A stretch of DNA of 43,280 bases from Actinomycetota bacterium (GTDB taxonomy: Bacteria > Actinomycetota > Acidimicrobiia > Spongiisociales > UBA11373), in contig JAHJML010000097.1 in NCBI GenBank assembly GCA_018821365.1, positions 1-43,280 on the forward strand, read 5' to 3'. A model generated the notes under the pieces. The model worked only from the letters and a program-made list of their open reading frames with translations. It did no database searches and had not been told where the DNA came from. The translations under genes and the position numbers were made by a program. The first letter of the stretch is position 1. The number at the start of each line of letters is the position of its first letter. This document shows positions 22,078-30,369 of the stretch, piece by piece.

Positions 22078-22575
22078 ATGGCGAAGAAAAAGCCCCGGGA
22101 TCTCAGGTACCGGCCGGTCTATGCCGTGGCGCTCGACCCATCCGGAACCTGGCGGGTCACCGGATGCCGGGGGCGGAGAGGACGGGGCGGCTTCGCCGAT
22201 CGGGCCGATGCCGTCGCCCATGCCGAGCACCTCGCTTCCGGCCATGTGGTCGCCCAGGTCCAGGTGTTCGACGCCGACGGGAGCCTGGTGTCGGACCGGG
22301 CCTTGTTCGATCCGGAGATGCGGCAGGCTGCCGAGGCGTTCCTCGAGGCCTACCTGGCCCCGTTCCGGGACATCGCCTACACCTCGAACCTCCTGGAAGG
22401 GTGGGAGTACGCCGAGAACCTCGACCTGCGGATCGGAGACGATGTCGTGCGCCTCAGCCTGAGCGCCCACGAGGGCCAGATGTACGACGAGATCCATGTC
22501 AGCGGATCGATCTGGGACGAGTTCTTCGGACCCAAGATCGCTGAGGACGCCTTCGTCCTGTGGCCGGGCGAGTGA
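22078..22575 (+). CDS. Conserved hypothetical protein (N-terminal DUF2188-like segment)
   Basis: MAKKKPRDLRYRPVYAVALDPSGTWRVTG...GFADRADAVAHAEHLASGHVVAQVQVFDADG; 165 aa. Confidence 0.6.
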   Translation: MAKKKPRDLRYRPVYAVALDPSGTWRVTGCRGRRGRGGFADRADAVAHAEHLASGHVVAQVQVFDADGSLVSDRALFDPEMRQAAEAFLEAYLAPFRDIAYTSNLLEGWEYAENLDLRIGDDVVRLSLSAHEGQMYDEIHVSGSIWDEFFGPKIAEDAFVLWPGE

Positions 22576-22627
22576 GGTGGGGCTGGCTCAGGGTGTGCGA
22601 GGGTCAGTTCTCCCACGGCCTGGCCGC

Positions 22628-23326
22628 CTACGGTGTCTCCCGGAACGAGTCGAGCATCGTCTCGAAATGCTCTTCGAGTGGGCCGACGTCCATCGCAACG
22701 AGAGTGATGACCCACTGCGTCGAGTCCGTCAAGAGCCTCACAGTGATGCCCTCGTTTCTGGTGTTTGGCAGTCCGCAGTACACGATTACCGCCTCGCCTG
22801 CTGGAAACGTCCGAATCTCGGACTCGATGTCCTTTGCGTCCCAGAAGTCCTTGACCTGCTGAACCGTTACGGACTCCACCTCCGTCACGGTCAGGCCCGG
22901 TAGTGGCAACTCAATGATGCTGATGTTGTCAATGGAGCCTGGCTGTGCGTTGGTGTTGATGTTGCCAAAGGAGCCGGGGTGTGCGCTGAGTTCATCGAAG
23001 GCAAAGAGCCTGGCGCCCTGATCAAACATGGCGATCACCCACTGCTCAAGCGCTTCCGAATGCTCACCGGTGCCCTCCAGCATCGATCCGAAATCCGCAT
23101 CCGAATGTGTCAAGACACTCCACTTCGAGGGCAGAAGCATCTCGAAGCCATCACCCTCGTACTGCTCTAGAAAGGCCGATTGTGATGAACCGACAACCGG
23201 CGCAGACGAGGGGTTCGTCGGCGCACTCGTTGTCGCCACACTCGAACCCTCACCCGAACAGCCTGAAGCCATGAGGAGTGCCACCGTGACAACCAGGGGC
23301 CCTCGCCAGCGGAGTTTCGTAATCAC
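22628..23326 (-). CDS. Lipoprotein of unknown function
   Basis: GTG start; LVVTVALLMASGCSGEGSS lipobox; TAGGTT-gactttGTG leaderless promoter signature. Confidence 0.65.
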   Translation of the reverse strand: MITKLRWRGPLVVTVALLMASGCSGEGSSVATTSAPTNPSSAPVVGSSQSAFLEQYEGDGFEMLLPSKWSVLTHSDADFGSMLEGTGEHSEALEQWVIAMFDQGARLFAFDELSAHPGSFGNINTNAQPGSIDNISIIELPLPGLTVTEVESVTVQQVKDFWDAKDIESEIRTFPAGEAVIVYCGLPNTRNEGITVRLLTDSTQWVITLVAMDVGPLEEHFETMLDSFRETP

Positions 23327-23490
23327 AAAGTCAACCTACCAGCCACGCAACCCCCGCCATCATCCCCCCAAAGAGGGGTGACCTTTATCAACAGCACCCC
23401 AGGCTCCGAGTGGCTCATCTGACGGGTTGCCGATGCAGCGGGTCTCCCGGCGATGTCCACCGGCCGCTTCACAGACGCATCCCCTGGCGG

Positions 23491-23502
23491 TATGCTGTTT
23501 GC
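23491..23502 (+). promoter_or_regulatory. Leaderless-type -10 box for TA module 1
   Basis: TATGCT + 6 nt + ATG(23503). Confidence 0.5.
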
Positions 23503-23751
23503 ATGACACAACTCGTGACACGCATCGACGCCGAGCTTGTCCGGAATATCGACCGCCTGATCGCCGACGGAATCGCCGAGTCACGTTCCGATGCGGTCCG
23601 CAAGGGCCTCCGTGCATTGATCGAGCAGACTCGCCGTCGCACCACCGCCGAGGCGATCATCGCCGGGTACACCAGCCGTCCACAGACCGACGAAGAGGTC
23701 TCCTGGGCCGACGAGGCGACGCTGCGGATGATCGCCGAGGAGCCATGGTGA
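23503..23751 (+). CDS. RHH-type antitoxin (TA module 1)
   Basis: MTQLVTRIDAELVRNIDRLIADGIAESRSDAVRKGLRALIEQ: ribbon-helix-helix pattern; overlaps toxin start. Confidence 0.8.
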   Translation: MTQLVTRIDAELVRNIDRLIADGIAESRSDAVRKGLRALIEQTRRRTTAEAIIAGYTSRPQTDEEVSWADEATLRMIAEEPW

Positions 23752-24056
23752 CACCCCGCCAGGGAGAGATCTGGTGGGCCGAGGCTGAGGACAAGCGGCG
23801 GCCCGTGCTCGTGGTGACCAGGTCGGAGGCGGTTCCCGTTCTCAAGTGGATACTGGTTGCGCCGCTCACCCGCACGGTTCGCGGCATCCCCACCGAGATC
23901 TCACTCGATCAGGACCATGGTCTCGACGCTCCGTGCGCGGCGTCATTCGACAATCTCCAGCCGATCCGACGAACCTTCCTGACCTCGCGAGTCGGCACGC
24001 TGCCGCTTGCCCGACAGCAGATCTGCCGAACCCTCGCCGCCATGGCCGACTGCTGA
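23745..24056 (+). CDS. MazF/PemK-family toxin (TA module 1)
   Basis: PRQGEIWWAEAEDKRRPVLVVTRSEAVPVLKWILVAPLTRTVRGIPTEI: MazF signature. Confidence 0.88.
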   Translation: MVTPRQGEIWWAEAEDKRRPVLVVTRSEAVPVLKWILVAPLTRTVRGIPTEISLDQDHGLDAPCAASFDNLQPIRRTFLTSRVGTLPLARQQICRTLAAMADC

Positions 24057-24167
24057 CCGTCCTGCTCGGTACACACCAACAGCAGTTCCTCGGTGTCGAA
24101 CCCGGATGAGTGACATTGCGGCGCGTCACCCCAGGATGGCAGACTGTCCATTGGGTACTATCCGGGT

Positions 24168-24728
24168 GTGTCGCGTGATCCCTGCGAACTGAGACCGTGC
24201 GAGAAGGACGGTTGGCTCACGCGGGGTATCGCTGGCGCATCTCAATGGTGGTACTGCCGCCTCTCCTGGAGTCGGGGTCGGGGGGAATCCTGGGTCGTCG
24301 GTTGGGTCGTCGGCACCATCGTTCTTGGCTTGGTGGCCTCCAGGTGGAGCTCCGGATGGCTCTTCATCGCGATGGCTGTTCCGATCGGGTATCGCACCGT
24401 CGACCTGTTTGCCTTCCACGCCCGCCTCCTGACCTTGCCCGGCGCACCACGTGGAATCAGGCCTCGGCGGACTCTTGTCCTCGAAGCTGTGAGTCTCGTC
24501 CAAGTGATCGCAAGTGTTGCTTTTGTGGATGCGTGGCGAAACGGCGCCCCTTGGCACCACGGGTTCGAGCACGGCGCCAGGATCGTGCTTTTTCAGGGTG
24601 GCATACCCACCACGGAGCCACTCACGCGGTGGCTAGTGAACGGTGCGGGCGTGGTCTTGTCGCTGATGATCCTTACCTGTGTGATCTCCACGGCAGCATC
24701 GCGTGTCTTCCCCGGCGATGGTGAATAA
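24168..24728 (+). CDS. Small multi-pass membrane protein of unknown function
   Basis: GTG start preceded by TACTAT + 6 nt; hydrophobic segments SWVVGWVVGTIVLGLVASRW, WLFIAMAVPIGY, LEAVSLVQVIASVAFV, GAGVVLSLMILTCVIS. Confidence 0.5.
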   Translation: MSRDPCELRPCEKDGWLTRGIAGASQWWYCRLSWSRGRGESWVVGWVVGTIVLGLVASRWSSGWLFIAMAVPIGYRTVDLFAFHARLLTLPGAPRGIRPRRTLVLEAVSLVQVIASVAFVDAWRNGAPWHHGFEHGARIVLFQGGIPTTEPLTRWLVNGAGVVLSLMILTCVISTAASRVFPGDGE

Positions 24729-24811
24729 CCGCATCTCGTACCCATTCCATGTCGATTGAGGTATGTGCTTAAGAATCGCCACCCCAGGGTTGTCGGATCA
24801 CAGGGTTCTCC

Positions 24812-24834
24812 CGTATGACATATCGTGATACGAT
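24812..24834 (+). promoter_or_regulatory. Promoter/operator of TA module 2: dyad overlapping -10 box
   Basis: CGTATgACatatcGTgATACG imperfect dyad (24812-24832) overlaps TACGAT -10 (24829-24834), ATG 6 nt further at 24841. Confidence 0.5.
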
Positions 24835-24840
24835 TCCATC

Positions 24841-25080
24841 ATGTCACAGGCGATATCCGTTCGACTGAACGACGAAGCCCTGCGAGCCCTCAATCGACTC
24901 GAGGCGACCGGCGTGAGTAGATCTGAGGCCATCAGGGTCGCACTGATCCAGGCTGCCAGACAGCTCCAGGGCCGGGAGGCCTTGATGGAGGAAGTCGCCG
25001 CGTTGGAGGCAGACGAGGCCGACCGAGCCGAGATGCTCGCCGTCGCAGAACTCATGGAGCAACTGCGTGCAGCGGGGTGA
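24841..25080 (+). CDS. RHH-type antitoxin (TA module 2)
   Basis: MSQAISVRLNDEALRALNRLEATGVSRSEAIRVALIQAARQL; overlaps downstream mazF-like gene. Confidence 0.82.
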   Translation: MSQAISVRLNDEALRALNRLEATGVSRSEAIRVALIQAARQLQGREALMEEVAALEADEADRAEMLAVAELMEQLRAAG

Positions 25081-25384
25081 CATCCTCGCCTTGAGGCTGC
25101 CGAAAGGTGTCGGGCACGAGCAGCACGGGCGGCGGTTCGGGGTGGTCGTCCAAGCCAATGCTCTCCTGCCGCGGTCGGTAGTACTCATTGCTCCGACCTC
25201 GCAAAGCGCCCGGGCAGCGTCCTTCAGGCCGGAGATCAAGATCGATGGTGAGCGCACCCGGGTGCTCGTCGAACAGGTCGGGGCGGTGGACGTCCAGCGC
25301 CTCGGGGATCTGGTCGGCAGGCTCGATCCCGAGGAGCAATGGGGTGTGGACACCGCCCTCCTCACCGTCCTCGGTCTCGACTGA
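25067..25384 (+). CDS. MazF/PemK-family toxin (TA module 2)
   Basis: VQRGDILALRLPKGVGHEQHGRRFGVVVQANALLPRSVVLIAPTSQSA...; GTG start. Confidence 0.82.
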   Translation: MQRGDILALRLPKGVGHEQHGRRFGVVVQANALLPRSVVLIAPTSQSARAASFRPEIKIDGERTRVLVEQVGAVDVQRLGDLVGRLDPEEQWGVDTALLTVLGLD

Positions 25385-25436
25385 CCCGACCTCGGGAGGG
25401 ATGACATTGCGAATCATCACCCCAGGGTGACGCTTC

Positions 25437-25670
25437 TCACCCGGCGACCCCCATCTCCCCCACCCCGTGGGGGAGATGGACCCGGCCGAGCAGGCCGGGG
25501 CCAGAGGGGGGCGGTGCTCATCCAGGGGCGCGCACGGCGCGCCACCAGAGGGCCTGCGCTCCCCCTCTGCCCCCTCCGAGGGCATCTCCCCCGGGGCGCG
25601 CTACCAGAGGGCCTGCGCTCCCCCTCTGTCGCCTTCGGCGACATCTCCCCCACAGGTGGGGGAGAGCACC
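25437..25670. repeat. Composite palindromic intergenic repeat (REP/RIME-like mosaic) with 59-bp tandem unit
   Basis: 13-bp perfect hairpin CCATCTCCCCCAC-ccc-GTGGGGGAGATGG (25451-25479); ACCAGAGGGCCTGCGCTCCCCCTCTG repeated at 25544-25569 and 25603-25628; TCTCCCCCAC-ag-GTGGGGGAGA (25644-25665). Confidence 0.75.
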
Positions 25671-25701
25671 GTGCCCCCCCTCCCCTCCGGAGTCCGGCCG
25701 T

Positions 25702-26025
25702 TCAGTACACGATGTCGAGGGCGAAGCGGAGCGCCCCGTCGAGTTCGGCACGCTGCTGAGGGCCGAGGACTCCGATCGGCTCCCGATCCAGGCTGGCCTT
25801 GGGCACGGTGAGGATGCTGTCGCAGGTGATGGCGCCCATCTCGGGGACGCCGTGGGCGGGCCCGACCTCGACCTCCGATGCGATGCCCCGAACCGTCCGG
25901 GTGATCGGGGCGCAGGTGACGGTGGAGAGGACCCCGATGGCGGCATCTCGGGTGAGCACACACACCGGGCGGCGGCCGGCCGGTGGCCCGAGGTCGGCCC
26001 AGTAGATCTCGTTGCGGGCTACCAC
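25702..26025 (-). CDS. MazF/PemK-family toxin (TA module 3)
   Basis: VVARNEIYWADLGPPAGRRPVCVLTRDAAIGVLSTVTCAPITRTVRGIASEVEVG; GTG start overlaps antitoxin stop. Confidence 0.87.
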   Translation of the reverse strand: MVARNEIYWADLGPPAGRRPVCVLTRDAAIGVLSTVTCAPITRTVRGIASEVEVGPAHGVPEMGAITCDSILTVPKASLDREPIGVLGPQQRAELDGALRFALDIVY

Positions 26026-26270
26026 GGCGGGGCGGTCTCGGCGGCCAGGCGGCGGGCCGCCTCCACGAGGATCGGGTCCTGGGGCCATCTCAGATAGGCG
26101 TCCACGAGTTCCCGTTCGGCCTCGTCGATGCGTTCGGCCTCCAGCACCGCCAGGGCGCCGCGGCGGAGGAGTTCGGATCGGCTCAGTTTCAGCCGCTCCG
26201 CAAGCCGGTCGAGGGACGCCACCAGAGCGTCATCGAGTTGCACGAGGACCTGTTTGCGAGGCATGACCAT
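26019..26270 (-). CDS. RHH-type antitoxin (TA module 3)
   Basis: MVMPRKQVLVQLDDALVASLDRLAERLKLSRSELLRRGALAVLE; start at 26270 or 26264. Confidence 0.8.
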   Translation of the reverse strand: MVMPRKQVLVQLDDALVASLDRLAERLKLSRSELLRRGALAVLEAERIDEAERELVDAYLRWPQDPILVEAARRLAAETAPPW

Positions 26271-26286
26271 ATGGTAGACCATATGG
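26267..26286 (-). promoter_or_regulatory. Putative autoregulatory operator of TA module 3
   Basis: Two CCATATGG palindromes (26267-26274, 26279-26286) forming CCATATGGTAGACCATATGG, overlapping antitoxin start and a TATGGT -10-like box. Confidence 0.5.
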
Positions 26287-26321
26287 CCTTCGGCAACCGG
26301 TGAGAAGAGCCTCCCGCCCCG

Positions 26322-26963
26322 TCAGTCCCAGGGTTTGTGGGCCGGGGGGTTGCGGTAGTCGGCGAACTTGTCGAGGACTTCCTGCATCTCCTCGTCGGTG
26401 AGCACATGCGGTTCGCCGGCCGCCAGGGCGGTGAGGTACATCCGGCAGAGCATCTCCACCTCGATCGCCAGTTGGGTGGCCTGCTCGAGAGTCGCCTCGA
26501 CGGCGACCATCCCGTGGTTGGCGAGCAGGCAGGCGGTGCGGTCCTCCAGGGCCCGCTGTACGTAGTCCGACAGCAGTTGGGTCCCGAAAGTGGCGTAGGG
26601 AGCGCAGCGGATGGTGGTTCCCCCGGCCACGGCCACCATGTAGTGGAAGGCGGGCACTTCCCGCCGCAGTGCCGCCACCGCGGTGCCGAAGGGGGGATGG
26701 GTGTGGACGATGGCCCCCACCTCGGGCCTGGCCTTGTAGATGTCCAGATGGAACCGCCACTCACTGGAGGGGCGCATCCGTCCCTCGGAGGCCCCCTCCA
26801 TGTCCATCTCGACGATCTGGGTGGGTTCCAATGCGTCGTAGCGAATGCCCGACGGGGTGATCAGGAACCAATCGCCAAAGCGCACGCTGACGTTGCCGGC
26901 CGTCCCGGTGTTGAGCCCGCGGTCGAAGAGGTCCCGGGCCGCCAGAACCAGACGCCGTCTCAG
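26322..26963 (-). CDS. Class II aldolase/adducin family protein, apparent CTG start overlapping mtnA stop
   Basis: Frame upstream of listed GTG (26885) encodes [38 protein letters not shown], a typical family N terminus; Zn motif [19 protein letters not shown]. Confidence 0.75.
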   Translation of the reverse strand: MRRRLVLAARDLFDRGLNTGTAGNVSVRFGDWFLITPSGIRYDALEPTQIVEMDMEGASEGRMRPSSEWRFHLDIYKARPEVGAIVHTHPPFGTAVAALRREVPAFHYMVAVAGGTTIRCAPYATFGTQLLSDYVQRALEDRTACLLANHGMVAVEATLEQATQLAIEVEMLCRMYLTALAAGEPHVLTDEEMQEVLDKFADYRNPPAHKPWD

Positions 26964-28069
26964 GTCATATCGGGAAACAGCGATGCCAGGCCCTCCCTGC
27001 TCGCCGGGGCGACGCCCCGTTCGGTGATGATCCCGGTCACCAGTCGGGCCGGGGTGACGTCGAAGGCGTAGTTGCGGGCCGCCGTGCCCGCCGGGGTGAG
27101 CCGCACCGTCACCACGCTCCCATCGGGCGCCTGCCCCCGGACATGGGTCACCTCGGCGGCGTCCCGTTCCTCGATGGGGATGGCGGCCACCCCGTCGGTG
27201 ATGCTCCAGTCGATGCTCGACGACGGCAGTGCCGCGTAGAACGGCACCCCGTTGTCCCGAGCCGCCAGTGCCTTCAGGTAGGTGCCGATCTTGTTGCCGA
27301 CATCGCCCGCCGCCGTGGTGCGATCACTGCCGACGATGCACAGGTCCACCATCCCGTGCTGCATGAGGTGGCCGCCGGCGTTGTCGACGATCACCGAGTG
27401 GGGCACTCCCCGATCACCCAACTCCCACGCCGTCAGCGACGCTCCCTGGTTGCGGGGCCTGGTCTCGTCGACCCACACGTGGATCGGGATCCCGGCCTCG
27501 AAGGCCTTGTAGATGGGGGCGGTAGCCGTCCCCCACTCGACGGTGGCGAGCCACCCGGCGTTGCAGTGGGTCAGCACCTGCACAACACCGGTCCCTCCCT
27601 TGGCCTCCCAGATCTCCTCGATGATCCGCAACCCGTGATCGCCGATCGCCGAGCACATGGCGGCATCGTCGTCGGCGATGTCGGCGGCCGCCGTGTAGGC
27701 GGCCTCGGCCCGGGCGGCGGGGGGCAGCAGCGCCATGGCATCGGCGACCACCCCGACGGCCCAGTGGAGGTTGATGGCGGTCGGCCTGGTGCGCAGCAGC
27801 CGCGCCGCGGCAGCCTCCAATCCGGCATCGGAGGGATCGGCGGCCATCCCGAGCGCCATCCCGTAGGCGGCAGTCGCCCCGATCAAGGGGGCGCCCCGCA
27901 CCACCATCGTCTCGATGGCAACCGCGGCGTCCTCCACCGTCTTCAGATCGAGGGTCTCGAAGGCGTGCGGGAGGAGGGTCTGGTCGATGACCACGACGGT
28001 GCGGCCATCGTCGTGCAGCCAGATGGTGCGGGTGGGTCGATCGCTGCTCACGTCCGTCCAGTCTGCCAC
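26960..28069 (-). CDS. mtnA: S-methyl-5-thioribose-1-phosphate isomerase
   Basis: [88 protein letters not shown]. Confidence 0.93.
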   Translation of the reverse strand: MADWTDVSSDRPTRTIWLHDDGRTVVVIDQTLLPHAFETLDLKTVEDAAVAIETMVVRGAPLIGATAAYGMALGMAADPSDAGLEAAAARLLRTRPTAINLHWAVGVVADAMALLPPAARAEAAYTAAADIADDDAAMCSAIGDHGLRIIEEIWEAKGGTGVVQVLTHCNAGWLATVEWGTATAPIYKAFEAGIPIHVWVDETRPRNQGASLTAWELGDRGVPHSVIVDNAGGHLMQHGMVDLCIVGSDRTTAAGDVGNKIGTYLKALAARDNGVPFYAALPSSSIDWSITDGVAAIPIEERDAAEVTHVRGQAPDGSVVTVRLTPAGTAARNYAFDVTPARLVTGIITERGVAPASREGLASLFPDMT

Positions 28070-28091
28070 GGCCGGGACGGTGCTCCCCGGC

Positions 28092-28844
28092 TCACCAGGT
28101 GGGGCGGGTCAGCACGCCGCCGTCCACCACGAGGTCGACCCCCGTGATCCAGCGGGCCAGGCCGCTGCACAGGAACACGCAGGCATCCCCGATGTCCTCG
28201 GGGGTGCCCATCCGGCCCAGCGGCACCGCCGATTGCCAGCGCGCCACCCCCTCCGGCCAGTCGTCGGCCAGGCCGGGCCGATCGATCAGGCCCGGCGACA
28301 CCGTGTTGACCCGGATGCCGGCCGGCCCGTATTCGAGGGCGGCCGCCCGGGCGTGCATGATCAGCGCCGCCTTGGCGGTGGCGTAGTGGCCGTGGAAGGG
28401 TGCTGGTTGCCTCCCCTCGATGGAAGCGATGTGAACGATCGACCCGCCGTCGCCCTGCACCTCCATGACGGCGGCGGTCGCCCGGGTGAGGCGGTGGACC
28501 GAGGTGAGGTTGGTGTCGATCATCTCCGCCCAGTCGGCGTCGTCGAGATCCGCCAGCGACGACCTGGTCTGGATGCCGGCGTTGTTGACGAGTGCATCGA
28601 CCCGGCCGAACTCCCCGAGAGCCGCTCCGAGGACCGCTCCGGGACCCCCCGGGGAGGTGAGGTCGGCTCGCACCCACCGCACCGTCCCATCCGGCGAGCC
28701 GAGGCCGCCCGTGTGCCCATGAGCGACCACCGAAGCACCCGCCGCCGAGAACCTGCCGGCGATCCCGGCACCGATGGTTCCGCTGGCGCCGGTGACGATC
28801 ACCACCCGGCCGGTGAGGTCGAGCATCGCGGCGGGGGCCGTCAT
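28092..28844 (-). CDS. SDR family oxidoreductase
   Basis: [71 protein letters not shown]. Confidence 0.9.
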   Translation of the reverse strand: MTAPAAMLDLTGRVVIVTGASGTIGAGIAGRFSAAGASVVAHGHTGGLGSPDGTVRWVRADLTSPGGPGAVLGAALGEFGRVDALVNNAGIQTRSSLADLDDADWAEMIDTNLTSVHRLTRATAAVMEVQGDGGSIVHIASIEGRQPAPFHGHYATAKAALIMHARAAALEYGPAGIRVNTVSPGLIDRPGLADDWPEGVARWQSAVPLGRMGTPEDIGDACVFLCSGLARWITGVDLVVDGGVLTRPTW

Positions 28845-29296
28845 GGCGAACCCTCCCTCGTCAGGCGAACGATGTCGGCGGCCGCTTGTGGGTACCGCTC
28901 GATCAGATCGTCCCGATCGCCCAGTTCGAATCCCTCCACCCGGTAGCCGGGCGCCATGGTGGTGCCGACCAGGGACCACTCGCCCATCGTCTCGGCCCCC
29001 ATCCAATCCCCGGTGGGAACCACGATGCACGGACGCTCCCCGGCCCCGAGATCATCGCCGAGCATGGGCCTGCCGACCTTGCCGTCGGCGTGCAGCAGCA
29101 CCAACCGCACCGGATCACCCGCATAGTGATGCCAGATCTCGGGGCCGTCGAGGCGGTGCATCGCCGAGAAGTCGCCCGGTTGCATCAGGAAGTAGATGGC
29201 GGTGCTGAGATCGTCGATCCAGGTCTGCGCCCACATGCCTCCCTCATGGGGAAGCGGTGCCAACCCCAGCAGGGCGGCGACCTCCGATCCGTCCAT
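28841..29296 (-). CDS. DUF985-type cupin domain protein
   Basis: TAIYFLMQPGDFSAMHRLDGPEIWHHYAGDPVRLVLLHADG; VVPTGDWMGAETMGEWSLVGTTMAPGYRVEGFELG; ATGA overlap with SDR. Confidence 0.85.
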   Translation of the reverse strand: MDGSEVAALLGLAPLPHEGGMWAQTWIDDLSTAIYFLMQPGDFSAMHRLDGPEIWHHYAGDPVRLVLLHADGKVGRPMLGDDLGAGERPCIVVPTGDWMGAETMGEWSLVGTTMAPGYRVEGFELGDRDDLIERYPQAAADIVRLTREGSP

Positions 29297-29462
29297 GAGT
29301 TCCTCCAGGTGTGCTGCCCTCGAAGCTAGTGGGGCCGGGGGATCGCCGCCGATTCGCCGGCCGCGAGTAGGGAATGCCCCCCCGGTACACTCCCGGGGTC
29401 ACGGAGACCCAGGTGAGCGGCCGACGTCGATCGCAGGCTCCCGACAGACCCCAGGAGACAAC

Positions 29463-30113
29463 ATGATCGACAACGCCGTCTTGCGGGGAATCCGCCAACG
29501 TCGCAGCATCCGCAACTTCACCTCCGATCCCGTCACCGATGAACAGGTCGAGGCCATCCTCGAGGCGGCCCGGTGGGCACCCTCGGGCCTCAACTCACAA
29601 CCCTGGGAGTTCATAGTGGTGCGCGACCCGGCACTGCGGGCCGGTCTGGGCTCCATCCTCAAACGGGTCACCTTCGCGTGGGGCGGGATGGCCGCCGCCC
29701 CGGCGTCGATCGTGGTCGCGGTGGATCAGACCCGCGACCCCGACCACTTCGTCGAGGACGGGGCGGTCGCCGCCCAGAACATGTGCCTGGCGGCCCAGAG
29801 CCTCGGGCTCGGCTCGGCATGGGCCGGGGTGTACGCGCCGCGCAAGACCCGCAACAGCGTGGAGACCGCCGTCTCCGCCCTGGTGGGGCTTCCGCCGACT
29901 TGTCGGGTGATCGCCGTGGTTCCGGTCGGCGTCGGGCGGCACTCGACGACGGCCACCCGCCGCTCCCTGGCTGAGATGACCCACCTCGATCGCTACACCG
30001 CCCGCCGGCAACCCGACCCCGAATGGTCGCCGGAGCCACCCTCCGACGACGCCCGCGAGTTCCCGATGATCGTCAAGAGCCCATCCCTCACCGAATCCGG
30101 GCGGATCGCCTGA
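29463..30113 (+). CDS. Nitroreductase family protein
   Basis: [58 protein letters not shown]. Confidence 0.9.
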   Translation: MIDNAVLRGIRQRRSIRNFTSDPVTDEQVEAILEAARWAPSGLNSQPWEFIVVRDPALRAGLGSILKRVTFAWGGMAAAPASIVVAVDQTRDPDHFVEDGAVAAQNMCLAAQSLGLGSAWAGVYAPRKTRNSVETAVSALVGLPPTCRVIAVVPVGVGRHSTTATRRSLAEMTHLDRYTARRQPDPEWSPEPPSDDAREFPMIVKSPSLTESGRIA

Positions 30114-30124
30114 CCTCACGGCCC

Positions 30125-30274
30125 CGAAAGCCTTGTAGATGGGGGCGGTGGCCGTCCCCCACTCGACGGTGGCGAGCCACCCGGCGTTACCGTGGGTCAG
30201 CACCTACACCACCCCGGTCCGTCCCTTGGCCTCCCAGATCTCCTCGATGACCCGCAACCCGTGATCGCCGATCG
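30125..30274 (-). pseudogene. Degenerate partial duplicate of mtnA
   Basis: Ungapped alignment to 27499-27648 (constant offset 2626 bp), about 9 mismatches in 150 bp by eye; contains in-frame TAG and the HCNAG Cys replaced. Confidence 0.9.
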
Positions 30275-30369
30275 GTGCCCGGCACGGATCGGCCGGTCCT
30301 GAAAGGCTGCCGGATGCCGGCGCCGGCGGCGCTCGGTACGATGCCACCGAATCCCGGGAGGCGGGCTGC

